Below are positions 16,582 through 27,117 of a stretch of 38,892 bases of DNA, piece after piece. The translations under genes and the position numbers were made by a program. The notes under the pieces are model-generated. The model did no database searches. It had not been told where the DNA came from and worked only from the letters and a program-made list of their open reading frames with translations. Source of the DNA: Chamaesiphon sp. 336R_metabinner_41 (lineage in GTDB: Bacteria; Cyanobacteriota; Cyanobacteriia; Cyanobacteriales; Chamaesiphonaceae). Location: positions 1 through 38,892 of the forward strand of contig JANYDE010000069.1 in the NCBI GenBank assembly GCA_025359915.1, given 5' to 3'. Each line of letters opens with the position of its first letter. The first letter of the stretch is position 1.

Positions 16582-18309
16582 ATGCTACTGTCTCTCCATA
16601 TTCAAAATTTTACCCTCATTGATGAGTTGGAACTGATATTTGGAGCGGGATTGAATGTTTTAACTGGGGAAACTGGGGCGGGGAAATCGATTATTCTGGA
16701 TGCGATCGATCTAGTATTAGGTGGTAAGGCTACAGCGCGGATGATTCGCACGGGGATGGAGAAGGCGACAATCGAGGGTACATTCGATCTTGGCGATCAA
16801 GTGAGACAATGGTTGATTGATCGCGAGTTTGACTTAGCTGATGATACCGTAGTTTGCAGTAGGGAATTGAGTCTCCATGGTAATAGTTTGCGATCAAGGA
16901 TGCGCGTCAATGGGGCGATTTGCAATCGTCAACTTACCCAGGAATTGCGCGAACTCCTGATTGAGATTACCGCCCAAGGGCAAACAGTCCAACTCACCAA
17001 TACCACCCACCAACGAGAACTACTCGACTTGTATGGGGGGACAACCCTGATCCAGCAACGGGAAAGCATCGCGATTGCTCATACAGCTTACCAACAAGTT
17101 TATCAGGTGTGGCTCGATCGACAACAAAACGAACAGCAACGACTCCAACGACTCGACTTACTCGAATATCAAGCCACAGAACTCTCCGAAGCCAGCCTGA
17201 CTACCCCCGACGAAATCATCGATCTCGAAACCGAACGCCAACGCCTGAGCCACGTCGTCGATCTCCAACAGCAGAGCTACGCAGTTTACCAACTACTCTA
17301 CCAAAATGATACAGGTGGAGCGATCGCGGCTGCCGATCTATTAGGCAAAGCCGAATCTACACTCATCGATATGGTAGACATCGATCCCAGCCTCCAATCC
17401 ACCCTCGATCTCGTCAGCCTCGCCCTCGCCCAAATCACCGAAGCTGGGCGCGAAATCAATTATTATGGAGACGCACTCGAAGCCGATCCCGATCGACTCC
17501 TCGAAATCGAAGACCGAATCCGCACGCTCAAGCTAATTTGCCGCAAATATGGCCCTAGCCTAACAGAAGCGATCAAATACGAGCAATCTATTCAAACCGA
17601 ACTAACCCAGCTCACGGGGGCAGGAACATCCCTAGAGGAGCTAGTACAGCAAGCCACCGATCTCCAAATCAAACTAACTCAGGCTTGCCAAACATTAACC
17701 ACCCTCCGCCAACAAGCCGCCATCAATCTCGAACAACACCTGATCCGCGAACTCAAACCCCTGGCGATGGATAAAGTCCAATTCCAAGTCCAAATCTCGC
17801 CCCAAACACCCACATCCATCGGCGCAGACAGCATCGCCTTCCACTTCAGCCCCAATCCAGGCGAACCGCTCCAATCCCTCGCCGCCACAGCATCCGGTGG
17901 TGAAATGAGCCGCTTCCTCCTCGCTCTCAAAGCCTGCTTCTCCAATAATGGCGGTGCAGGTACCCTGATCTTCGATGAAATTGATGCCGGAGTATCAGGA
18001 AAAGTCGCCCAATCAATTGCAGGAAAACTCCACATCCTCAGTCAATCTCAGCAAGTTCTCTGCGTCACCCACCAACCGCTAATCGCCGCAATGGCAGATC
18101 GACATTTTCGAGTTGCCAAAGAAACAATTGGTCAAGATAATGAACGGACAATCGTCCGCATTGAGGAGCTGCATTCTCAGCAACAACGTCGCGATGAAAT
18201 TGCTCAAATTGCCGGAGGACAATCAGCGCAGGAAGCTATCTCTTTTGCTACGTCTTTATTATCGCAGGCAAAGACAAGCAAGAAAGCAGTTAAACAGATC
18301 AAGAAGTAA
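16582..18309 (+). CDS. recN: DNA repair protein RecN
   Basis: 575 residues, full length. SMC-like ATPase: Walker A GETGAGKS (29-36), a long glutamine-rich coiled-coil in the middle, the ABC signature ASGGEMSRFLLAL and Walker B TLIFDEIDAGVSG, then the D-loop and VTHQPLIAAMAD. RecN gathers double-strand-break ends and promotes RecA-dependent repair. The N-terminus MLLSLHIQNFTLIDELELIF fixes the start. The ATG directly follows a run of CCTAATCCCTAATCC-like units (16546-16583), so the promoter and any ribosome site are embedded in low-complexity DNA. It stands alone; cytoplasmic. Confidence 0.95.
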   Translation: MLLSLHIQNFTLIDELELIFGAGLNVLTGETGAGKSIILDAIDLVLGGKATARMIRTGMEKATIEGTFDLGDQVRQWLIDREFDLADDTVVCSRELSLHGNSLRSRMRVNGAICNRQLTQELRELLIEITAQGQTVQLTNTTHQRELLDLYGGTTLIQQRESIAIAHTAYQQVYQVWLDRQQNEQQRLQRLDLLEYQATELSEASLTTPDEIIDLETERQRLSHVVDLQQQSYAVYQLLYQNDTGGAIAAADLLGKAESTLIDMVDIDPSLQSTLDLVSLALAQITEAGREINYYGDALEADPDRLLEIEDRIRTLKLICRKYGPSLTEAIKYEQSIQTELTQLTGAGTSLEELVQQATDLQIKLTQACQTLTTLRQQAAINLEQHLIRELKPLAMDKVQFQVQISPQTPTSIGADSIAFHFSPNPGEPLQSLAATASGGEMSRFLLALKACFSNNGGAGTLIFDEIDAGVSGKVAQSIAGKLHILSQSQQVLCVTHQPLIAAMADRHFRVAKETIGQDNERTIVRIEELHSQQQRRDEIAQIAGGQSAQEAISFATSLLSQAKTSKKAVKQIKK

Positions 18310-18403
18310 GACTTCAAATAGATGACGGCATCAGAACTAATTTGTATTTATAGTATTAGCAGATTATCTATTTTGCCAACTACGCTACCACCAAAACCCC
18401 TAG

Positions 18404-20749
<2,346 letters not shown>

Positions 20750-20872
20750 GATTGTCAACGAATTATCTATTTTCCATTTACCAATTTAGATAAGTAACTC
20801 AAGTTGCTACCTACAACTCAAGCGGCTAAAGTCGCCGCTAGTGATGCAAAGTCCGCCTGTCTTGATTCGCTT

Positions 20873-20935
20873 GTCGTGGAAAGGTACTCTACTTGCGGAG
20901 TTCCTCCAGTCGGGTTCCCCTATCGGTAGCAACTT
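20873..20935. repeat. Dispersed repeat family B, intergenic copy
   Basis: In the icd to PPOX gap. The reverse complement contains GGGGAACCCGACTGGAGGAA followed by CTCCGCAAG. A related segment (GGAAACCCGACCGGACGAAC then TCCGCAAG) occurs inside the second intein at about 25198-25245. The rest of 20750-20979 shows no gene. Confidence 0.6.
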
Positions 20936-20979
20936 GGGTTAATTAGTTCGATCGATTTCTGCACCAGACGAACAAGGAA

Positions 20980-21573
20980 TTAGGGATTAATAGAACGAAT
21001 CATCCATTCTCCATCCACTAACTCATACAAATAGCAGTTCTGTGGTTCACCGCGCAACTCTAAATGAGTGACAGATCTAACCTCCAACAATAATAGACAG
21101 AAATTCGCCGACGGCTGATGTGCGTCAGGTTGTGGTGGATTAAAATCCTGCGGATCATCGCTTCTATTCGCCCCAGGAGTGCCCCAATCGAACTGAATGC
21201 GCCCAGAGTCAGACATCTGTTCCCATGCGGCTTGACGAGCCTGAGAGTAGCTAGTATTGCTAGATGCTGCGGTGACTAACTCTAGTATTCCACCTAGTCG
21301 AAACTGTTCCCGCGTCTTGGGAAAATACCAGCAAGCCTCCGCCCAGGGTGAAGCGTCTGCGAGTAAGTTTATGGCTTTAGAGGAACGAATATCCGTCACA
21401 AGCTTAATCTTACTCTCAGGTTCCAGCCAACCGCGAAATACCAGAGTTCGATTTTGCGGACGAAGATTGCTGTCGATTGTCGCTAATTGAACATAACGCG
21501 CATTGGGTAAACTGCGATTGCGATGTAATGCTCGTGCTATGCTCGATCGCCAAGGTGGAAGACTGGAATTCAA
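20980..21573 (-). CDS. PPOX-type FMN flavoprotein (Alr4036-like pyridoxamine 5'-phosphate oxidase family)
   Basis: 197 residues, TTG start. SLPPWRSSIARALHRNRSLPNARYVQLATI and RTLVFRG are typical of the cyanobacterial branch of the split-barrel FMN family; SSKAINLLADASPWAEACWYFPKTREQFRLGG follows. The C-terminal half ends with GEWMIRSINP. Related proteins bind FMN, some oxidise pyridoxamine phosphate, but for this branch the activity is not established. Cytoplasmic. Divergent from nrdJ with a 165-bp shared upstream region. Confidence 0.85.
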   Translation of the reverse strand: MNSSLPPWRSSIARALHRNRSLPNARYVQLATIDSNLRPQNRTLVFRGWLEPESKIKLVTDIRSSKAINLLADASPWAEACWYFPKTREQFRLGGILELVTAASSNTSYSQARQAAWEQMSDSGRIQFDWGTPGANRSDDPQDFNPPQPDAHQPSANFCLLLLEVRSVTHLELRGEPQNCYLYELVDGEWMIRSINP

Positions 21574-21675
21574 AATAAAGTCTATTAAGTTTGCAACCTT
21601 ATTTTAACTCGGAGTTCCGCCATTAGAGGGGGATCTAATCCCTGTAACTAGCGTAGATTGAGGGTTTTGACAACG

Positions 21676-21705
21676 TTGATTTATGCCGTGCGGATGCTTT
21701 ATATT
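21676..21705 (+). promoter_or_regulatory. Possible promoter of the nrdJ locus
   Basis: TTGATT (21676-21681) and TATATT (21700-21705) are separated by 18 bp and lie 34 bp before the nrdJ ATG. This is a moderate sigma70-type match. No cobalamin riboswitch (B12 box) was recognised between 21574 and 21738. Confidence 0.35.
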
Positions 21706-21738
21706 ACTAACTCGTTCAGCAATTAGCATAGCTCACTC

Positions 21739-24174
21739 ATGGTTAGAGAACTTAGCCGAGTTCATCAGGAATCTGGCTCCAGCGAGGAGATTTCGCCCCA
21801 GACACAACAGTTCGACTCCGCTCACTACAAGCAATTAGACTTTCCCGCCAGCGCACCGACGGCAAATCCGGTATTTTTTAGAACATATAGCCGCTTCACC
21901 GCTACCGGACGCGAAACATGGCAAGATGTCTGTACTCGTACCCTTGCAGGCTTGGTCAAGTTAGGTAAGTTAACTGACGAGGAGGCTGATGTAATTGATC
22001 GAATGCAGCGTCAGGTAAAGGCGATGCCTTCAGGGCGTTGGTTATGGGTGGGCGGTAGCGAATGGCTGGAGCAACCGCAGAATTTTTCGGGCGCATACAA
22101 TTGCACCAGTACTAATGTCTGTGATTGGGCGGCTTTTGCGCTGATGATGGATTTGGCGATGATGGGTTGTGGTACGGGGGGAATTCTCGAACCCAATTTA
22201 ATCGGCAATTTACCCGCGATTAAAAATCAACTAACTGTTACAACTATTAGCGAAATTGGTAAGGTGCCGATCGCTAATCGGCAAGAATTAAGCACTGTTG
22301 AAATCGCTGGTAATAATGCAACTATTCGAGTCGGTGATAGTCGTCAAGGCTGGGTTAATTCCTATAAGGTTTTATTAGAATTATCTACTGATGATCGCTT
22401 TGATGGTGAAGTGCAAGTATCGATCGATCTCAGCAATGTCCGTCCGGCTGGCGAACCACTCAAAGGCTTTGGTGGTGTCGCAAATCCGGTTAGACTTTTA
22501 GAACTATATGGACGTTGTGCAGGGATATTAAATAAGGCAATTGGGAGACAATTAAACTCGGTTGAATGTTGTCTGTTAATTGATGAAGCGGCAGTAACTA
22601 TCGTCGCAGGAAATATTCGCAGATGCTTGCCTGCTGGTGCTTTGGTGCATTCAGCGGCAGGATTAGTACCAATTGAAAAGATTCGGATTGGCGATCGAGT
22701 TTTAACTAGTAAAGGATTTTATCCTGTTACTAATTTCTTCGATCAAGGCGAACAATCACTGTGTCGGATTAAGACTCAAGATAGTTATTTTGAATGTACC
22801 GCCGATCATAAAGTTGCTGTCCTTACGGATATCTATGGTAACTATGAGATGGTGAAAACCAAATATCTCAAACCAAACGATCGATTGGTGTTCGTTCCTC
22901 AATCTATTCCTGGTACCGCAACCGAATTACCAGAATTTAAAGGTAAATTAGCTCCCCATTCCAAGCGGATTACTATCCCAGCACTTACCCCTGAAGTTGC
23001 TTACTTCTTTGGGTATTTACATGGAGATGGTTCTGTTGCTAGTGACGGCTGGCGCGTCAGATTCCGAGTTGCCAAACATCAACAGCAAATCCTCGAAAAA
23101 TTAATTAGTGTCGGTGAGCTATTTGGTCTAGATACTCATACACTGAGAACGCCAGAACAATGTCAAGCAAAAGCTTTTGAACTCCAGTTCAATTCCAACG
23201 CCCTCAATCAATACCTGTCTCAATTCAAGCAACCTTTCACCAGCATTTCAGTTCCCGATTGTATTTTATTGGGTACCAAAGATATTCGCGAAGCTTATCT
23301 TGCAGGTTTAGCTGATGCTGATGGTTGTTACAGTCAAGCTGTATTAGTTGCATCTGTTCATTCAGATTTCTTACGCCAAATTCAGACGATGTATGCCTCT
23401 TTAGGTATCACAACCCGTCTATGTTCATCCATTCGGAAACGGAATGGTAAATGGGAAGGTGAATTAGTCACAGTTGGCGCACGAGCATTTGATGATACCG
23501 CATCAATATTTAACCAACATTCAGTTATATTTGCCGACAATCATAAAGAACGTCCTAAATCTTTCAAAGACCACGGATTTCCAAAAGAAATGGTCAAACC
23601 GTTGGTAAATACTTATCAATATGGTTGGAGCAATCATCAAGAACAGATGATCGTACCTACGCTGAAGGAATTTATTCCTGAAGCAACCGATCTAATTCCA
23701 GTTAAAGTTGAATCAGTTGAAATGGATGTGAGAATATCACATACTTATGATATTGAAGTAGCTAGCATTCATGAATTCGTCTGTGAAGGAATTCTGGTTT
23801 CAAATAGTGCCGGAATGCGCCAATTTAATTCAGATGATACATTGGGTGCAACTGCCAAAGATAATCTATGGCAGCAAGACGAAAATGGTAACTGGAGAAT
23901 CGACCCAGAACGCGATGCTTTACGGATGAGTAATCATACTCGTGTTTTCCATAAAAAGCCTACCTTAGAAGAGTGTGTTGCCGCTGTACAGAAGCAATAC
24001 TATTCAGGTGAAGGCGCGATTCAATGGGCTGGTGAAGCTGTCGCTCGATCGAATGCCGATCTTTTAGATACACCAGCAAAGAAACAGCAATTCATCGATC
24101 TTTATGGTCAGTCTCAAGAATTAGCAAAAGGATATTTACGTGAGTTATTAATTGCACATAAAAATCATGAATAG
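21739..24174 (+). CDS. nrdJ: Adenosylcobalamin-dependent ribonucleotide reductase, N-terminal part, with intein 1
   Basis: 811 residues as translated: extein 1-295, intein 296-689, extein 690-811. Class II reductases make deoxyribonucleotides using a cobalamin-generated thiyl radical. Recognisable extein blocks are FFRTYSRFT, SGRWLWVGG, GAYNCTSTN (redox Cys), MMDLAMMGCGTGGI, AAVTIVAGNIRR joined to SAGMRQF, and the ALRMSNHTRVFHKKPTLEE region. The frame ends at TAG (24172-24174) after LLIAHKNHE, well before the active-site NPCGE block, which resumes at 24385. It could make the first chain of a two-part enzyme, as in the NrdJa/NrdJb pair known in Pseudomonas aeruginosa, or be disrupted by an insertion. 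The start ATG is the first in frame. Confidence 0.9.
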   Translation: MVRELSRVHQESGSSEEISPQTQQFDSAHYKQLDFPASAPTANPVFFRTYSRFTATGRETWQDVCTRTLAGLVKLGKLTDEEADVIDRMQRQVKAMPSGRWLWVGGSEWLEQPQNFSGAYNCTSTNVCDWAAFALMMDLAMMGCGTGGILEPNLIGNLPAIKNQLTVTTISEIGKVPIANRQELSTVEIAGNNATIRVGDSRQGWVNSYKVLLELSTDDRFDGEVQVSIDLSNVRPAGEPLKGFGGVANPVRLLELYGRCAGILNKAIGRQLNSVECCLLIDEAAVTIVAGNIRRCLPAGALVHSAAGLVPIEKIRIGDRVLTSKGFYPVTNFFDQGEQSLCRIKTQDSYFECTADHKVAVLTDIYGNYEMVKTKYLKPNDRLVFVPQSIPGTATELPEFKGKLAPHSKRITIPALTPEVAYFFGYLHGDGSVASDGWRVRFRVAKHQQQILEKLISVGELFGLDTHTLRTPEQCQAKAFELQFNSNALNQYLSQFKQPFTSISVPDCILLGTKDIREAYLAGLADADGCYSQAVLVASVHSDFLRQIQTMYASLGITTRLCSSIRKRNGKWEGELVTVGARAFDDTASIFNQHSVIFADNHKERPKSFKDHGFPKEMVKPLVNTYQYGWSNHQEQMIVPTLKEFIPEATDLIPVKVESVEMDVRISHTYDIEVASIHEFVCEGILVSNSAGMRQFNSDDTLGATAKDNLWQQDENGNWRIDPERDALRMSNHTRVFHKKPTLEECVAAVQKQYYSGEGAIQWAGEAVARSNADLLDTPAKKQQFIDLYGQSQELAKGYLRELLIAHKNHE
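22624..23805 (+). mobile_element. Intein 1 in nrdJ (LAGLIDADG homing-endonuclease type, 394 aa)
   Basis: Begins with Cys1 (CLPAGALVHSAAGLVPIEKI), has splicing block B FECTADHKVAV, two LAGLIDADG motifs (VAYFFGYLHGDGS and AYLAGLADADG), block F TYDIEVASIHEFV and ends GILVSN before a Ser +1 extein residue. The penultimate residue is Ser rather than the usual His. The boundaries are exact because removing it restores NIRR-SAGMRQF, a normal reductase sequence. Looks splicing- and homing-competent apart from the changed penultimate residue. Confidence 0.93.
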
Positions 24175-24403
24175 AGAATAAGTGTAAAATAAAATACATA
24201 ATTTATTAGCAATCATGGCTATAGTACATAAGTTCTTATTCAAAATGAGTGAATGTAGCTAGCTGTGGTGCTTTAATTTGTGTTAGCATACTTGACTAGT
24301 GGTCTATTCCGGTTAGTCGAGTATTAATATACATTTGACTAGCTGTTTCTGTAGACTGGTCAACTGTTTGTTATGGCATAATCGATGACATTTACTATAA
24401 GTA
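24172..24403. other. Interruption dividing nrdJ into two frames: possible 232-bp insertion
   Basis: Between LLIAHKNHE and ETKNITTQDIELELEHRM lies noncoding DNA bounded by the 5-bp direct repeat ATGAA (24167-24171 and 24404-24408). Joining the flanks at this repeat restores one reading frame. Inside are nested inverted repeats: CTTGACTAGTGGTCT with AGACTGGTCAACTG, and GTTAGTCGAGTA with TACATTTGACTAGC (24288-24370). I could not make it fit a group I or II intron (no usable exon-T/terminal-G or GTGYG...AY ends; the best group I option creates a stop). It may be a small mobile element or a real gene boundary with its own expression signals. Confidence 0.5.
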
Positions 24404-26865
24404 ATGAAACGAAAAATATTACTACCCAAGACATCGAACTCGAACTAGAGCATCGAATGTCTAGGTTTGGACTAAATCCGTGTGGTAGATAACTTTGCCT
24501 CACGTTAAAAACTCCGCAAAATCGGTGAAAGCTGAGAAATGGTTATTAATATTTAGTTATTAATCAACCTGCTAATACCGAGGTAACTAGAGAAACTAAC
24601 AAGTCTCTAACACCGTAGAGCGTAGAGGGTGAAACTGGTATACACCAGAATATAAACCTCCAAGAGTGCGGAGCACTTACTGTGTAAATTAAGTGAAAAT
24701 GTACGCCGAACTACAGAAAATTCAGAATCTGTAGAGCTAGAGGATAAAAAGCCTTTAGGATAACAAACTTGGAAATTCTCGGCACTAATTTTCACTGTGT
24801 TAGTGGTGATACATTACTAATTACTCGCGATAGCTTATCGAAGATCGAAGATGTAATTGGTCAAGAAATTGAAATTTGGAATGGTAAAAACTGGAGCAAA
24901 GTAATTCCCTTTCAAACCAATACCAATCAAAAACTGTACCGCGTTCAATTTAGCGACGGTACATATCTAGATGCGACTGAATATCACCGTTTCTTTGTCA
25001 AGGATCGCTTCGGCAAAGAATACAAAGAAGTCTTGACGAAAGACTTGATGGATACTAGCCGTTATCATATTCATACCGAACCATTTCAAATTCAGTATGA
25101 AGGTGGATCGGATATTGATTCAAGTTATGCTTATACTTTGGGTGTGGCTGTTGGCGATGGTACAGTTGACCAAAAGAATCGTGCCTCCTTGGGTTCGTTC
25201 CATGGTCGGGAAACCCGACCGGACGAACTCCGCAAGATTCGGCTATGTGAAGGTAAATCTAATCTCGTTGTTGCTGGTCATAAATCGCCAGAACGTAACT
25301 ATGATTATTTACCTGCGTTTACTGACGTTACAGAGTTAGATTTCTCGGCAGAATTCCTCAAAGCACTGAAGACTAGTCCTGAAGCTTTAGATATTATTGC
25401 TGGCTGGAATCGTCAAGCAATTCTCCACTTTATTGCGGGGCTAGCTGATACCGATGGTTCTAATACTCAGAGTAATGGCATTCGGATTTATATGTCCGAT
25501 CGATCTCGCGCATACCGTTGTCAATTACTATTGGCTAAATGCGGGATTCGTTGTTCTCTAAATCTGATGTCCCGTAAAGGTGCGGTAACTAATTATGGAG
25601 TCAGAAGTCAAGATCTCTACTATCTCCAAATTACTAACTGTGCTGAAATTCCTTGTCAGCGGTTAGATGTTAGCAAAAGTACCGAGCCAGTAAGTAAGGG
25701 GAAATGGCAAGTAATTCGCGGTGTCGAAGAACTCCCTGGATTGCATGATACTTTCTGTTTTAACGAGCCAGAATTCCATAAAGGCGTATTTGGAGCTACC
25801 TTAGCTGGTAACTGCAACCTTGCAGAAATTCATTTGAATCAACTAGATCCAAATAACCATCAAGAACAGAAAGATGCTTTTACTGCTAGTGCATTAGCAG
25901 TCGCCGCATTACTCAATCACAAATTCCAAGAACCACGTTATCAGTATAGTCGAGAATTAGACCCAATCGTTGGCGTTTCCTTCACAGGTTTGTTTGATTT
26001 CTTCGTTCATGCTTTTGGCTCCGAATGGTTGCAATGGTGGGCTGAAGGTCGCCCTGCAACTGCTGCGGGAATTGCTTATAAGCAACAAGAACATGAATAT
26101 CTCAACACCTGGCGCGAAGTTGTCGAAGCCACTGTGTGGGATTACTGTGACAAACATGGAATTAAACGTCCTAATCGTTGCACCACCGTTCAGCCATCTG
26201 GTACCAAATCTCTGCTGACTGGTGCCTCTCCGGGCTGGCACGCCCCCAAAGCACAACGTTTTATCCGCCGGATCACTTTCCGCAAGGATGACCCTGTAGC
26301 CCTCGCCTGCATCGACTACGGGTACAGCGTGATTCCGTCGCAGTCTGATAAGGATGAAAATGGCAATCTCTTGAATGATGCTTACGATCCGCGTTGTACG
26401 GAATGGTTAATTGAGATTCCGGTAGCTGTTTCCTGGGCTGACTTACCAGGTGCGGATTCGATCGAAATCGCTCAATTTAGCGCACTGTCGCAGATGGATT
26501 TCTACATGGGAGTTCAGCAGCATTATGTCCGCCATAATACCAGTGCGACGATCGAACTGCGCGAGCATGAGGTAGATGAGCTGGGTAAGCGGATTTTTGA
26601 AGCGATTCGGGATGATGAGGGTTATATCTCTGCGGCTCTATTAGCGCGGTTTGACGATCATCAAACGTTCCCTCGTTTGCCGTTTGAACCGATCGACAAG
26701 GCTACTTTTGATGAGATGATGATTGGCGTGATCCAACGCCGCCAAACAGATGAATTCCACACTGCTTTAAGTCGTTATGACATGGGCAGTGCTACAGAAG
26801 AAATTGGTCCGGCTGGTTGTGATTCTGATAAATGTCTATTACCTGAAGCAAAACCTACTAATTAA
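24385..26865 (+). CDS. nrdJ: Ribonucleotide reductase C-terminal part, interrupted by a group I intron and intein 2
   Basis: Exon 1 is 24385-24486 (from ATG: MTFTISNETKNITTQDIELE..., ending SRFGLNPCG); exon 2 is 24772-26865. Splicing gives NPCG-EILGTNFH, i.e. the class II catalytic motif with the radical Cys and Glu. Removing intein 2 (24796-25812) gives NFH-CNLAEIHLNQLDP. The rest shows YQYSRELDPIVGVSFTGLFDFF, TVQPSGTKSLLTGASPGWH (substrate phosphate binding), and the C-terminal redox pair CDSDKC. Extein total is about 392 residues, which with the N-terminal part makes about 809, close to normal NrdJ length. A conventional annotation would start at the TTG 24769 and miss exon 1. Translation start at 24385 is inferred; there is no clear ribosome site. 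The stop codon overlaps the end of a MITE-like element. Confidence 0.82.
24487..24771 (+). ncRNA. Group I self-splicing intron (IA-like) inside the nrdJ catalytic motif
   Basis: 285 nt, no ORF. The 5' exon ends in T and the intron ends in G (24771), as required. Hand-folded helices in canonical order: P1 exon CGTGTGGT with GCCTCACG (24497-24504), giving the U-G splice-site wobble and one mismatch; P3 CTCCGC (24512-24517) with GCGGAG (24668-24673); P4 TCGGT/ACCGA (24522, 24577); P5 AGC/GCT capped by a GGTTATTAAT stem; P6 GGT/ACC with P6a TAGAGA/TCTCTA; P7 GCGTA/TACGC (24620, 24702); P7.1 GAGG/CCTC and P7.2 CTGGT/ACCAG; P8 CACTTA/TAAGTG; P9 CTACAG/CTGTAG; P9.1 CTAGAGG/CCTTTAG. The P7.1/P7.2 pair suggests subgroup IA. 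Excision restores NPCGEILG in frame. Confidence 0.9.
24796..25812 (+). mobile_element. Intein 2 in nrdJ (LAGLIDADG type, 339 aa)
   Basis: Starts with Cys1 in CVSGDTLLITRDSLSKIEDV, block B is YLDATEYHRFFV, and the endonuclease motifs are YTLGVAVGDGTV and HFIAGLADTDGSN. It ends GATLAGN before a Cys +1 extein residue; the penultimate residue is Gly, not His. Excision joins GTNFH to CNLAEIHLNQLDP. It sits only 24 bp after the group I intron. Between residues about 130 and 153 it carries a stretch (FHGRETRPDELRKIRLCEG) encoded by a copy of dispersed repeat B. Confidence 0.93.
25191..25245 (+). repeat. Dispersed repeat B copy inserted in frame within intein 2
   Basis: GGTCGGGAAACCCGACC palindrome followed by GGACGAACTCCGCAAG. 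It matches the reverse complement of the intergenic unit at 20873-20935 (GGAACCCGACTGGAGGAACT then CCGCAAG). It is translated without a frameshift and lies just after the first endonuclease motif. Confidence 0.55.
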
Positions 26866-27093
26866 CGTGAGTTCGGGTTAAGCAGAACAGAGCAAATTGC
26901 TCTGCACTTGTAACTCATAACTCAGCAGTTGACTTTGCCACTGCTGTTCAAAAACTTGACAGAAATCATCGACGGAGCAAAATAGTTCTTCTACACTAGG
27001 CATAAGGCAATCCAGGTTGGTTGGTTAGTTGGTACTTCCAGACTACCTGTTTTGCCCCTTTTTTGCTTTTTCCTTATCCCGAACTCACGTTAA
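26862..27093. mobile_element. 232-bp MITE-like element with IS982-type remnant, overlapping the nrdJ stop
   Basis: Terminal inverted repeats TTAACGTGAGTTCGGGTTAAG (26862-26882, shown for its first 20 bases as TTAACGTGAGTTCGGGTTAA) and its complement at 27073-27093 differ at one position. The left end contains the nrdJ TAA. Inside, on the minus strand, is a 41-codon ORF resembling the N-terminus of IS982-family transposases. It looks like a deletion derivative that could be moved by a full-length relative in trans. Confidence 0.7.
26878..27003 (-). pseudogene. Remnant N-terminus of an IS982-family transposase
   Basis: 41 residues from ATG 27003: MPSVEELFCSVDDFCQVFEQ, then QWQSQLL and an unrelated tail, stop at 26878-26880. 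FCxVDDFCQxFxxxWxxQLL is the conserved opening of IS982-type transposases as I remember them. All catalytic DDE residues are missing. Contained in the MITE-like element. Confidence 0.55.
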
Positions 27094-27117
27094 AATATGC
27101 TCTCATACCACATAATA

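Noticed and set aside
21574-21738. Cobalamin riboswitch before nrdJ
   Set aside because: No B12 box or multi-stem structure recognisable in the 165-bp leader; only a promoter-like pair.
24175-24384. Group II intron remnant in the same gap
   Set aside because: No GTGYG start, no domain V-like hairpin and no AY end.
24173-24406. A second group I intron explaining the nrdJ frame break
   Set aside because: The only phase-correct choice with exon T and terminal G creates a TAA at the junction, and no P1 or P3/P7 pairing could be drawn.
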